Shown one piece after another: positions 18,825 to 27,131 of a stretch of DNA of 64,000 nucleotides. The notes under the pieces are model-generated. The model saw only the letters and a list, made by a program, of their open reading frames with translations. It was not told where the DNA came from and did not search any database. Every line of letters begins with the position of its first letter. The stretch's first letter is position 1. The DNA is taken from positions 62,001 to 126,000 of the forward strand of contig NZ_JAHDTF010000011.1 in assembly GCF_018531465.1 (NCBI RefSeq), read 5' to 3'. Position numbers and translations under genes: made by a program. This stretch comes from Sphaerisporangium fuscum (GTDB lineage: Bacteria > Actinomycetota > Actinomycetes > Streptosporangiales > Streptosporangiaceae).

Positions 18825-19849
18825 CGGCCGCCCACCAGCAGGTGACGGAGGCCCTCGGCCGTGGCCGCGCGCGACGGCGGGGGAGTGGTCATCGGGTACG
18901 GGCAGGGCGGCGGGCCGGCGGCGAGGCAGGGGACCGCGGTGGTGACGAAGTGCCCCCGGGCGGTGGCGGAGAAGGCGCGGGCGAGCAGCGGCCGGACCCC
19001 GTCCAGCACCGACCCGATCTCGCCGATGTGGTGGCGGACCCCCGAGGTGACCAGGGAGAGCCGGTCGACGACGGTGCCGAGCTCCTCGGCGTTGGAACCG
19101 AGGATCGCGTCGGAGGTGCGGACGGTGGCGGACAGCTCCACCAGGGCGTCGTCGACCAGCCTGCGGTTGCCGTCGAAGGCGTCGCCGAGGGTGACGAGAT
19201 CGTCGATCAGCCGGGCGATCTGCTTGTCGCGGCGGGCGATCACCCCGGTGACCGTGGCGTAGTCCTTCACCATGCCCTCGACGGCGCTCCTGCGCCGGGC
19301 GATCGTCGTGGTGAGGGCGTCGAGGTCGCCGGCCAGCCGGGGGATGCCCTTCTCGTTGCCGTCCAGGGCCCGCCCGGCGGCGGTGAGAAGCCGGTTGATG
19401 TCGTCGGGGTCCAGGCTGCGGGTCAGCGGGCCGAGATCGGCGACCAGCTCGCCGAGGTCGGTCACCGAGGTGGTGCGGGCGATACGCGCGCCGTCGCCGA
19501 GGACGTCCCCCGACGTGCCGGGGAGCAGGTAGACCACCCGCCGCCCGAGGGCGTCGCGCCACCGCACGGCGGCCTGGCTGTCGGCGGGGATCCTGACGTC
19601 GTCCCGGACGGACATCTCGACCTCGGCCCTGCCGTCGACCACCCTGATGCCGTCGACCCGCCCCACGGGGGCGCCCGCGATCTTGACCTCGTCGCCCTCC
19701 CGCAGGCCGGACACGTCGTCGAACCGCGCCACGAGCCGGTGCCCACCGCCCGTGCCCACCCGGGCGATCTGCAGCGCGATGACCACGATCAGCCCCGCGG
19801 TGACGGCGAAGAACAGGGCGAACTTCGCGAGTGTCCCGCCGCGTCCCAT
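18821..19849 (-). CDS. mceB: Mce family protein, MceB position
   Basis: A 342-residue Mce subunit with the anchor 'LAKFALFFAVTAGLIVVIALQIARV' and the MCE domain 'HRLVARFDDVSGLREGDEVKIAGAPVGRVDGIRV'. 'RWRDALGRRVVYLLPGTSG' is the conserved loop after the domain. The rest is the helical needle. Only one base separates its start from the mceA stop, and its stop overlaps mceC. The C-terminus ends in a Pro/Cys-rich piece ('PCLAAGPPPCPYPMTTPPP'). Confidence 0.88.
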   Translation of the reverse strand: MGRGGTLAKFALFFAVTAGLIVVIALQIARVGTGGGHRLVARFDDVSGLREGDEVKIAGAPVGRVDGIRVVDGRAEVEMSVRDDVRIPADSQAAVRWRDALGRRVVYLLPGTSGDVLGDGARIARTTSVTDLGELVADLGPLTRSLDPDDINRLLTAAGRALDGNEKGIPRLAGDLDALTTTIARRRSAVEGMVKDYATVTGVIARRDKQIARLIDDLVTLGDAFDGNRRLVDDALVELSATVRTSDAILGSNAEELGTVVDRLSLVTSGVRHHIGEIGSVLDGVRPLLARAFSATARGHFVTTAVPCLAAGPPPCPYPMTTPPPSRAATAEGLRHLLVGGR

Positions 19850-19850
19850 G

Positions 19851-20858
19851 TCACCTCCCGCCCGACGGGCCGCAGGCCCCCACGACCAGCTCGCACAGGT
19901 CGGCGGGGAGGAACGCCTGGACCCGCAGCTGGTTCGCCCCGGCGGGACCGGGGGCGTTCGTCAGACCGCCGAGCAGGCCGAGGAGCCGCCTCACGCTCCG
20001 CACGCCGTCGCCGGCGACCCCGAGCTGCGCGTAGATGAGCGCCACCGCCCGTTCACCGGAGTTCACCGCGACCCGGAGATCGGCCCGGTGCCGGTTCAGG
20101 CCGTGCGCGCCGAGCGCCGAGATCGCGCTGATCTCCCGCAGCAGCGCCCGTGCCTCGTCGGCCCGTCGCAGCAGCGCGGGGGTGAGCGCCTCCACGTCAC
20201 GGGCGATCGCGACGATCGGCCGGCCCGGGCCCGCCAGGCTCGTGCTCAGCGCGGCGGCGTCGGCCAGGAAGCGGCGGGCGTCGGCCCGGTGGCGGTAAGC
20301 GATCTCGGCGAGCGTGCCGGCGTCGTCGGCGATGTGCCTCAGCTCCCCGCCCTTGCCGTCCAGCCCCTGGGCCAGGGTGTGGACGACCACCGCGACCTCC
20401 CTGGGGTCGACGGCGGCCAGGCCCCGGTAGGCCCGAGCCAGGGAGCCCGCGAGGTCCTCGGGGTCCTCGGTGCGGAGGATGCGGGCGCCGGGGCGCAGGT
20501 AGGGGCCGTCGCCCTCGTGGGCTCCGGGGATCAGGTCGAGGAACTTCGGCCCGAACACCGAGACGGGCTCGACGGTGGCCCGCGCCGTGTCGGGGACCCG
20601 CACCCCCGAATCCAGGCGCACGGCCACGACGGAGCGGGCCTCGCCGTCGAGTTCGACGCCCGTGACCCGGCCCACGGTGACGCCCCTGATCTTGACCGGG
20701 GAGTTGGTGTCCAGCCCCTGGCCGGAGTGCCCGAAGACGGCGGTGAACCGGGGCCCGGACGGTTCCCCGGCCTCGCCGATCACGTACGCCAGGGCGGCGA
20801 CCGCGGCGATCAGGGAGACCGACACGGCGAGCCGTGCGGCGAGCGGTGCCCGGCGCAT
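19851..20858 (-). CDS. mceA: Mce family protein, MceA position
   Basis: A 335-residue first MCE subunit of the operon. The ATG at 20858 sits in a TGATG overlap with the yrbEB stop. 'LAARLAVSVSLIAAVAALAYVIG' is the membrane anchor, and 'PRFTAVFGHSGQGLDTNSPVKIRGVTVGRVTGVEL' is the MCE domain. 'VEPVSVFGPKFLDLIPG' is the signature loop of MceA-type proteins, followed by the coiled needle region. It probably forms a hexamer with MceB-F that conducts lipids between the cell surface and the YrbE permease. Confidence 0.88.
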   Translation of the reverse strand: MRRAPLAARLAVSVSLIAAVAALAYVIGEAGEPSGPRFTAVFGHSGQGLDTNSPVKIRGVTVGRVTGVELDGEARSVVAVRLDSGVRVPDTARATVEPVSVFGPKFLDLIPGAHEGDGPYLRPGARILRTEDPEDLAGSLARAYRGLAAVDPREVAVVVHTLAQGLDGKGGELRHIADDAGTLAEIAYRHRADARRFLADAAALSTSLAGPGRPIVAIARDVEALTPALLRRADEARALLREISAISALGAHGLNRHRADLRVAVNSGERAVALIYAQLGVAGDGVRSVRRLLGLLGGLTNAPGPAGANQLRVQAFLPADLCELVVGACGPSGGR

Positions 20859-21697
20859 CAGCCGATCAGCCTCCCGCCCCCGCCGTTCCCCCAGAACAGG
20901 TAGGACAGCAGGAGGTTCAGCAGCACGACGACGATGATCGACTGCCTGATGGCGCGGCCCGCCGCGACACCCACGCCGACCGGGCCGCCGGTCGCGTTGT
21001 AGCCGTAGTAGCAGTGGATCACGACGACCGAGAACGCGAACACCGCGACCTTGGCGACGCTGCAGACGACGTCGCGCACCGGCAGGTACAGGTGGAAGTA
21101 GTGGTCGTACACCCCCGGCGCCATGCCGAAGAACCACGTGCAGACGAGGCGGGTGGCGAAGAAGCTGGAGAACAGCGCGATCAGGTAGACCGGCACCAGG
21201 GCGGCCAGCGCCGCCACGACCCGCGTGCACACCAGGTAGGTGAAGGAGTCGACGCCCATCACCTCCAGCGCGTCGATCTCCTCGGAGATGCGCATGGCGC
21301 CGAGTTCGGCGGTGTAGGCGGAGCCGGTCTGCGCGGCCAGGGCGACCGCGGCGATGATCGGGGTGATCTCGCGCACGTTGACGAAGCTGCCGATCAGCCC
21401 CATGAACGACTCGGCGCCGATCGCCTGGAGCCCCTGGTAGCCCTGCAGGCCGACGGTGGCGCCGACGAAGAACGCCATGGTGAACACCACGAAGACCATG
21501 CCGCCGCCGACGACCGTGGCGCCCACCCCGACCACGACGTCGCTGACCTGCCGCAGCACCACCTTGGCCAACCTCGGCCGCAGGACGACGTCGCGCACCG
21601 AGTGGAACAGCACCCGCCCCACGAACACCGGCACCTCGGACAGGGCCGCCAGCCGCTCGGCCGGGCCCCGCAGCAGCCGGTGCGCCGCCGCCGTCAC
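20858..21697 (-). CDS. YrbE/MlaE-type permease, second subunit
   Basis: A 279-residue integral membrane permease of the Mce importer. The GTG at 21697 overlaps the first permease's stop (GTGA). It has five or so hydrophobic helices, with the MlaE-family segment 'LTGSAYTAELGAMRISEEIDALEVMGVDSFTYLVCTRVVAAL' near positions 21230-21350, where the EExxAL-type loop contacts the ATPase. No Mkl/MceG ATPase is encoded in the operon, as is usual in actinomycetes, so the ATPase must come from another locus. Confidence 0.9.
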   Translation of the reverse strand: MTAAAHRLLRGPAERLAALSEVPVFVGRVLFHSVRDVVLRPRLAKVVLRQVSDVVVGVGATVVGGGMVFVVFTMAFFVGATVGLQGYQGLQAIGAESFMGLIGSFVNVREITPIIAAVALAAQTGSAYTAELGAMRISEEIDALEVMGVDSFTYLVCTRVVAALAALVPVYLIALFSSFFATRLVCTWFFGMAPGVYDHYFHLYLPVRDVVCSVAKVAVFAFSVVVIHCYYGYNATGGPVGVGVAAGRAIRQSIIVVVLLNLLLSYLFWGNGGGGRLIG

Positions 21698-22497
21698 GCC
21701 GACCCCGGCGGGAACAGCAGGTAGTACAGGGTCGAGACGACGTAGTTGACGCTGAAGACCAGCATGAACGTCACGACCGTCGCCCGGTTGACGGCCCGGC
21801 CCACCCCCACCGGGCTGGTGGCGCAGGTCATGCCCATGTGGCACGACACGGTGGCGGTGACCAGGCCGTACACCCAAGCCTTGAACAGCGTCACCAGCAG
21901 GTCGCCCGGCCGCAGCAGCGACAGCGCCCCGTCGAGGTACGCGCCGGGGGTGACGCCCTGGACGATCACGTTGAAGAAGTAGCCGCCGCCCGCCGCCGAC
22001 AGGATGACCAGCGGCACCAGCAGCACGGCCACGGTGCTCGCCGCCCACAGCCGCGGGGTGACCAGCCGGCGCACCGGGTCGACGGCCATGACCTCCATCG
22101 CGGCCAGCTCGTCACGGATGTGCCGCGCCCCGATGTCGGACGTCATCGCCGACCCGCCCGCGCCGGAGATCAGCAGCGCGGACGCCATCGGCGCGACCTC
22201 GCGGACCACTCCGGCGACGACCGCGCCGCCGGTGGCGGAGGAGGCGCCGAGCTGCCAGGCGAGGTCGCCGACCTGCAGGGCGATGGTCGCGCCGAGCGGG
22301 ATCGACACCAGCAGCACCGGCACGCTGGTGACCTTGGCGAGGAACCAGCACTGGCCGGCGAACTCCCACCACCAGGTGCGGACGTCCCAGCTGTGCCGCA
22401 GCCCGTCCAGGGCGACGGCGGACAGCTCGCCGATCCGGCCGAGCAGCCGTACGACCGGCCGCGTCATGCCCCTGGCCGCGCCCTCACCGCCCGTCAT
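21694..22497 (-). CDS. YrbE/MlaE-type permease, first subunit
   Basis: A 267-residue MlaE-family permease and the first gene of the mce operon. It shows 'SGAGGSAMTSDIGARHIRDELAAMEVMAVDPVRRLVTPRLWAA', the conserved cytoplasmic coupling region, and several membrane helices ('SVPVLLVSIPLGATIAL', 'VAVLLVPLVILSAAGG'). The pair YrbEA-YrbEB forms the heterodimeric transmembrane core beneath the Mce needle. The ATG at 22497 is followed by a second Met at residue 11 that could also start. The promoter must lie in the 190-base gap to pepP. Confidence 0.9.
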   Translation of the reverse strand: MTGGEGAARGMTRPVVRLLGRIGELSAVALDGLRHSWDVRTWWWEFAGQCWFLAKVTSVPVLLVSIPLGATIALQVGDLAWQLGASSATGGAVVAGVVREVAPMASALLISGAGGSAMTSDIGARHIRDELAAMEVMAVDPVRRLVTPRLWAASTVAVLLVPLVILSAAGGGYFFNVIVQGVTPGAYLDGALSLLRPGDLLVTLFKAWVYGLVTATVSCHMGMTCATSPVGVGRAVNRATVVTFMLVFSVNYVVSTLYYLLFPPGSA

Positions 22498-22690
22498 CGG
22501 CGGCCGATCGCGTGTGTTTCCGCCATGACCACCTCGTGGTTCGCGGACGACTTCTACGAGTCAGCCACCTTAATGACGGGCGGGCCGGTAAATCGGCGCT
22601 TTCTTGGTTTTCCCCGGAAAATCCCTGAAGCGCAAATCGGGCATTTATTGATTTATATGTGATTGTTGGGGGAGAATGCGGGCCGCCGCT
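22498..22690. promoter_or_regulatory. Intergenic region before the mce operon
   Basis: This 193-base gap lies between the mce operon start and the pepP stop, both on the minus strand. It is noticeably AT-richer than its surroundings and contains the inverted repeat TTTTCC-CC-GGAAAA at 22608-22621. That repeat could act as pepP terminator or as a regulator-binding site for the mce promoter. No unambiguous -35/-10 pair was identified. Confidence 0.45.
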
Positions 22691-24088
22691 TCAGCCCAGC
22701 AGGACGCCCATCCAGGACTCGATCTCGTCCGGGTGGCGGGGCAGGCCCGAGGACATCAGCCGGGCGCCGTCCTCGGTGATGATCAGGTCGTCCTCGATGC
22801 GCACGCCGATGCCCCGGAACTCCGGCGGCAGCGTCAGGTCGTCCGGCTGCAGGTAGAGGCCGGGCTCGACCGTGAGCACCTGGCCGGCCTCCAGCACCCC
22901 GTCGAGGTACGCCGACGCGCGGGCCTTGGCGCAGTCGTGCACGTCCAGCCCGAGCATGTGCCCGCTGCTGCACAGGGTGTAGCGGCGGTGCAGGTCGCCC
23001 TCCGCGGACTTCAGCACGCCCCACTCGCGCAGCCCCTCGGCGATGACCGCCATGGCCGCGCGGTGGAAGTCGCGGAACCGCGCCCCCGGCCTCAGCACCT
23101 CCATCGCCGCGTTCTGCGCCTCGTAGACCAGCTCGTACACCTGCCGCTGGATCGGGCTGAAGCGTCCCGACAGGGGGAGTGTGCGGGTGATGTCGGCGGT
23201 GTAGAGGTTGTCGGTCTCCACGCCCGCGTCCAGCAACAGCAGCTCGTCGCCGTTCAGGCGGCCGTCGTTGCGGATCCAGTGCAGCACGCACGCGTGCGCG
23301 CCGGAGGCGGCGATCGTGTCGTACCCGACGGCGTTCCCCTCCAGCCGCGCCCGCAGCCCGAACACGCCCTCGACGTACCGCTCGCCGCGCGGGTGGGCGA
23401 GGGCCTGCGGCAGCGCCCGCACGACGTCCTCGAAGCCGCGTCCCGTCGCGTCCACCGCGTGCTGGAGCTCGGCCACCTCCCACTCGTCCTTGATCAGCCG
23501 CATCTCCGACAGGAAGGACGCGAACTCGGCGTCGCCGTCGTGCGGCGCCACCTGTACGTCCACGGTGGGGTCGACGCCGCGCAGCACCCGCGCCGGGCCC
23601 GTGAGCGCGTCGCGGAGGCGGTCGGTCGGCGCGCACTCGATCTGGTACAGCGCCTCGGCCTCCTCCAGGGTGGGGCGCGCGCCCACCCAGAACTCGCCGT
23701 AGCGGCGGTCGCGGTAGAACTCCTGGCCCGCCGCGCCCTCGGCGGACCTCGGGGAGCGGGGGCGGGTGAACAGCGTGGCAGCGCCGGAGGGGGCGATGAC
23801 CAGCACGTCGTCGGGCTCCTGGCTCCCCGTCAGGTAGGCGAACGCGCTGTGCGCGCGGAAACGGTAGTCGGAGTCGTTGCTGCGCACCTTCAGCGTGCCG
23901 GACGGGATCACCAGCCGCTCGCCGGGGAAGCGCTGGGTGAGCGCGGCGCGGCGCTTGGCGGTGTAGGCGGCCAGCGGCAGCGGCGCCAGACCGGGCCGGC
24001 TGGTGTCCGCCCAGCTCTCGGTCATGAAGTCGGCGAGGGCGTCGGAAATCGGCAGGTCGTGGCTGCCGGTGTTCAACTGGTCGGTCAT
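22691..24088 (-). CDS. pepP: Xaa-Pro aminopeptidase (aminopeptidase P)
   Basis: Cytoplasmic dimanganese peptidase that removes an N-terminal residue preceding proline. About 465 residues: an N-terminal creatinase-like domain ('RFPGERLVIPSGTLKVRSNDSDYRFRAHSAFAYLTG') and a C-terminal pita-bread domain. The metal ligands are recognisable as Asp in 'LLLLDAGVETDNLYTADITRTLP', His in 'SSGHMLGLDVHD', Glu in 'TVEPGLYLQP' and Glu in 'GIGVRIEDDLII'. In-frame ATGs lie at 24130, 24115 and 24088. The last is preferred because GGGAA precedes it and it gives 'MTDQLNTGSHDLPIS', similar to related proteins. Confidence 0.92.
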   Translation of the reverse strand: MTDQLNTGSHDLPISDALADFMTESWADTSRPGLAPLPLAAYTAKRRAALTQRFPGERLVIPSGTLKVRSNDSDYRFRAHSAFAYLTGSQEPDDVLVIAPSGAATLFTRPRSPRSAEGAAGQEFYRDRRYGEFWVGARPTLEEAEALYQIECAPTDRLRDALTGPARVLRGVDPTVDVQVAPHDGDAEFASFLSEMRLIKDEWEVAELQHAVDATGRGFEDVVRALPQALAHPRGERYVEGVFGLRARLEGNAVGYDTIAASGAHACVLHWIRNDGRLNGDELLLLDAGVETDNLYTADITRTLPLSGRFSPIQRQVYELVYEAQNAAMEVLRPGARFRDFHRAAMAVIAEGLREWGVLKSAEGDLHRRYTLCSSGHMLGLDVHDCAKARASAYLDGVLEAGQVLTVEPGLYLQPDDLTLPPEFRGIGVRIEDDLIITEDGARLMSSGLPRHPDEIESWMGVLLG

Positions 24089-24273
24089 CGCGGTTCCCGT
24101 CGTGCCCGTGGACATTGTGATATGTGGCATAGTACTGATCTGCGAGATTTTCGGCCATATGCCGTTTCCCGCCCCGCCGCTCGTCCCTTTACCGATTCCC
24201 GCGCTTAACGATGTGCTGAGGTGGGGAAGTCAGAGGTACTCTCCGGCCTCCCCACGCTTATGAGGTGGTGTCG

Positions 24274-24702
24274 ATGCTCATCAGCGCGATCCTGCGAGCT
24301 AAGGGCAGCACGGTGGCGACCGTGCGACCACAGGCCAGCGTCACCGAACTACTACAGGCCCTCTCCCGGCACAACATCGGCGCCGTCGTGGTCTCCGAGG
24401 ACGGGCTGTCGATCGAGGGCATCGTCTCCGAGCGCGACGTGGTGCGGCAACTGCACGCGCGGGGCCCGCGCGTGCTGGAGGAGCCCGTCTCGGCGATCAT
24501 GACCACGCCCGTCCGCACCTGCGAGCCCGGCGCCGACGTCCACGTCCTGCGCAAGACCATGACCGAGCACCGCATCCGCCACATCCCGGTGCTGGACGAC
24601 GGCCGGCTGGCCGGCATCGTGAGCATCGGCGACGTGGTCAAGAGCGAGATCGAGGAACTCGAGATGGAGAAGGCCAGCCTGGTCGACTACCTCCACGGCT
24701 GA
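24274..24702 (+). CDS. CBS-domain pair protein
   Basis: A 142-residue cytoplasmic protein consisting almost only of two CBS motifs (a Bateman module). The first includes 'TVATVRPQASVTELLQALSRHNIGAVVVSEDG...GIVSERDVVRQL' and the second 'VRTCEPGADVHVLRKTMTEHRIRHIPVLDDGRLAGIVSIGDVVKSEI'. Such modules bind AMP, ATP, SAM or NAD and act as stand-alone sensors. The ATG at 24274 has GAGGTGG eight bases upstream. Two GTG codons just before it are in frame but lack that spacing. It converges on the acetyltransferase gene with a 12-base gap. Partner unknown. Confidence 0.88.
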   Translation: MLISAILRAKGSTVATVRPQASVTELLQALSRHNIGAVVVSEDGLSIEGIVSERDVVRQLHARGPRVLEEPVSAIMTTPVRTCEPGADVHVLRKTMTEHRIRHIPVLDDGRLAGIVSIGDVVKSEIEELEMEKASLVDYLHG

Positions 24703-24714
24703 CGGCGCCGCGGG

Positions 24715-25353
24715 TCAGCCGGCGCGCAGGTCCATCACCATGGTCGACCCCCAGGCGGCGCGGCGCGCCTCGGTGAACCCGCAGGCCAGGTAGAACGCGT
24801 GCGCCCCCGGATTGCCGCTGCCGACCCCCAGGTGCAGGCCGCGGACCCGGCGCGACCGCAGGGCCGCGATGAGGGTGCCCATCAGCCCGCGGCCGAGGCC
24901 CGCCCCCTGGCCGCGCGGCAGGATGTCGATGTGCAGGTGCGCCGGGTACCGCTCGTACAGCTCGTCGGACGCCGGCCTGCTGTCGTGCAGGTGCGCGACG
25001 CGCAGGTGGTCCTGCGTGCCGTCGCCGGGGTCGGCGGCGAGCTCCCGGGGGTACTGTTCGCGCAGCCGCGGCCACCAGTCGTCCTCCAGCCACGCCTCGA
25101 AGCCCACGGTGTCGGCGGTGGCGACGACGTAACCGACGACGCCCCGCTCGTCGGCGGCCACGAACGTCAGGCCGGGGTCGGCGACCGGGTACGGGCCGCA
25201 GTAGATGTGCGGCAGCAGGTCCGGATTGGCGTACAGGCCCGTGGCGTCCCTGCCCGAGTCGCCGGTCGCCAGGCAGACGCGGTACATGCCGGGCAGGTCG
25301 AACGGCTCGTACGGGCGGATCGTGACCTTCGCCGGCTTCTCGGCCGATCGCAT
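24715..25353 (-). CDS. GNAT acetyltransferase at the end of the glycosidase operon
   Basis: A 212-residue GNAT protein. 'VTIRPYEPFDLPGMYRVCLATGDSGRDATGLYANPDLLPHIYCGPY' at the start and 'AHLHIDILPRGQGAGLGRGLMGTLIAALRSRRVRGLHLGVGSGNPGAHAFYLACGFTE' at the end (acetyl-CoA loop QGxGxG variant) match the group of acetyltransferases found beside or fused to bacterial hexosaminidases. It starts nine bases after the GH9 stop and closes the GH20-GH1-GH9 operon. Acetylation of an amino sugar is a plausible role (inference from context only). Confidence 0.85.
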   Translation of the reverse strand: MRSAEKPAKVTIRPYEPFDLPGMYRVCLATGDSGRDATGLYANPDLLPHIYCGPYPVADPGLTFVAADERGVVGYVVATADTVGFEAWLEDDWWPRLREQYPRELAADPGDGTQDHLRVAHLHDSRPASDELYERYPAHLHIDILPRGQGAGLGRGLMGTLIAALRSRRVRGLHLGVGSGNPGAHAFYLACGFTEARRAAWGSTMVMDLRAG

Positions 25354-25362
25354 CGAGGCCTC

Positions 25363-27081
25363 CTAGCGGACGGCTGAGACGGCGAGGAGGAACCAGGCGG
25401 TGTGGGGGATCCACTGCTCGGCCCAGCGCCACGTCTCGCCGCCGCCCGCCTGCTCGGCGGGCATGAAGGCGATGTCGTGCTCGTCGTCGAACCCGCTGGT
25501 CACGCCGTTGAGGATGCCGCCCGGAACGTTCTGGAACGCCGTGGAGTATTCGACGTTGTTCCGTCCTCGCCCCTGGATCATAGAGGAGTCGAACGGATTG
25601 AGCCCGACCACCCAGTGCAACTGGTCCTCGGCCAGGGTCAGCAGCCGCTCGCGCAGGCCCGCGTCGCACTCGGGCAGCCCGGCGGCGAGCAGCGCGGCGT
25701 AGGCCACCGAGGCGATGTTGGCGTTCTCGCCCTGCCACCAGTAGCCGGTCTCGTTCCGGTGCGGGTAGAAGAAACTGGTGCGGGGCTCCTCCCCGGCGGG
25801 CTGCACGTACTGCCGGGCGTAGCCGAACGGGTTGTCCACCTCGTCGGCCAGGTACGCCGCGTCCCGCAGCAGCGCCAGCGCCACCGCCCGCGCCCTCGGG
25901 GCGAGCGCGGAGCCGTCCAGCACCTGCGCGAAGCGCATCAGCGCCACAGCGGGGAGCCCGGACTCGGCGGCGTGGAAGAACGGCCGGCCCTCGGCGTCCC
26001 CGCGCAGGTGACCGAAGCCCTTCCCGGTCCCGGTGTAGCGGTCCATCAGTGAGGCGGCCCGGCGTTCGGCGGCCTCCTCGAACACGGCCCGGCCCGGGGC
26101 GCCGGGCACGGTGGCGGCGGCTCTGTGGAGCTCGGTCGCCGCCATGAGCGCGCAGTAGTCGTCGATGACCGACTCGGTGCCGTCGTAGAGGTACTCGTGG
26201 TTGTGCTCCTCCAGGTGGGCGAACCCCCGGTACGCCGCCCGGAAGTACTCCTCCGCGGTGAAGTCGCCGTGGTCGTCCAGGGTGGCGGCCCGCGCGAGGG
26301 CGGCGATCGCCATGCCGCCTCCCTGCCGGTAGGCGGCCTGCCAGCGCGTGGTGCGCACGCTGTCCTGCAGCGGCGCGTTGATCACCCGTTCGTCGAGCCT
26401 CTTGGTCAGCGCGTCGAAGATCGCCGTGTAGAAGTACCCCTCCTCGGACTGGAACCTGAGCAGGAAGTCCGCCCCGTGCAGCCCTTCGTCGCGCATGCGG
26501 GCGCCGAGGGTCGCCCACAGCTCGGGATGCCGGGCGCCGAGCTCGTCCCGCGCCGCCATGAACGCCCACGCGCACAGCGGGGTCTGCTGGGGGTTCATCA
26601 TGCGGGTGTAGTTGAGGTGGCTGAGGAACTTGCTGTGGTCGCCGGAGGCGTCCAGCCAGCCGCCGCGGGCGTCGACCGTGCGCCCGGAGTCGTCACCGTG
26701 GAACCGGGCGTGGCGGTCCTTCCTGTCGATCTCCCCGCTCGACCGGACGGCCTTGAAGTAGTACAGGGCGTCCGACAGCGTCGAGTGGTGCAACCGGTAC
26801 CGCCCGATCTGGAAAGGCTCGGAGACGTGGGTGCCCCCCGCGGTGACGACCTCCACGCGGAACCGGCCCTCGTCCCGGACACGGCTGAAATCGAGGCGCC
26901 GGAAGGTGCCGATCGACCACCGGTCGACCCGCAGTTCCGGGCCGACCTCCAGCTCGACCCTGGCCCCGCCGTCGCCGACGAGGAACGCGGCCTCGACGGC
27001 CACGGGCTCGCGCAGCAGGATCACGGCCTTCTTCGAGCCGGGCGTGTTGTACCCCAGGTGGCTCGTCAGGATGCTCAGCAA
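25363..27081 (-). CDS. Glycoside hydrolase family 9-like enzyme, cytoplasmic
   Basis: A 572-residue protein. Residues 1-95 form the Ig-like domain that precedes many GH9 catalytic domains ('HLGYNTPGSKKAVILL', 'VVTAGGTHVSEPFQIGRYRLH'). An (alpha/alpha)6 barrel follows with 'DARGGWLDASGDHSKFLSHLNYT', where the Asp pair provides the catalytic base as in the GH9 GGWYDAGD motif. The end, 'ETWRWAEQWIPHTAWFLLAVSAV', is where the family's general acid Glu lies. No signal peptide or carbohydrate-binding module is present, unlike secreted cellulases. With GH20 and GH1 next door, an exo-acting glucosaminidase or oligosaccharidase on imported fragments fits better than cellulase activity (inference). Confidence 0.82.
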   Translation of the reverse strand: MLSILTSHLGYNTPGSKKAVILLREPVAVEAAFLVGDGGARVELEVGPELRVDRWSIGTFRRLDFSRVRDEGRFRVEVVTAGGTHVSEPFQIGRYRLHHSTLSDALYYFKAVRSSGEIDRKDRHARFHGDDSGRTVDARGGWLDASGDHSKFLSHLNYTRMMNPQQTPLCAWAFMAARDELGARHPELWATLGARMRDEGLHGADFLLRFQSEEGYFYTAIFDALTKRLDERVINAPLQDSVRTTRWQAAYRQGGGMAIAALARAATLDDHGDFTAEEYFRAAYRGFAHLEEHNHEYLYDGTESVIDDYCALMAATELHRAAATVPGAPGRAVFEEAAERRAASLMDRYTGTGKGFGHLRGDAEGRPFFHAAESGLPAVALMRFAQVLDGSALAPRARAVALALLRDAAYLADEVDNPFGYARQYVQPAGEEPRTSFFYPHRNETGYWWQGENANIASVAYAALLAAGLPECDAGLRERLLTLAEDQLHWVVGLNPFDSSMIQGRGRNNVEYSTAFQNVPGGILNGVTSGFDDEHDIAFMPAEQAGGGETWRWAEQWIPHTAWFLLAVSAVR

Positions 27082-27131
27082 CTCTCACTCCCCGATCGCG
27101 ACAGGATGACGCCGGTGACAGGATCGACGCC

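Noticed and set aside
17809..19562. 585-residue minus-strand frame through mceB and mceC
   Set aside because: Only the part from GTG 18824 onward matches MceC. The rest is out-of-frame Arg-rich sequence within mceB.
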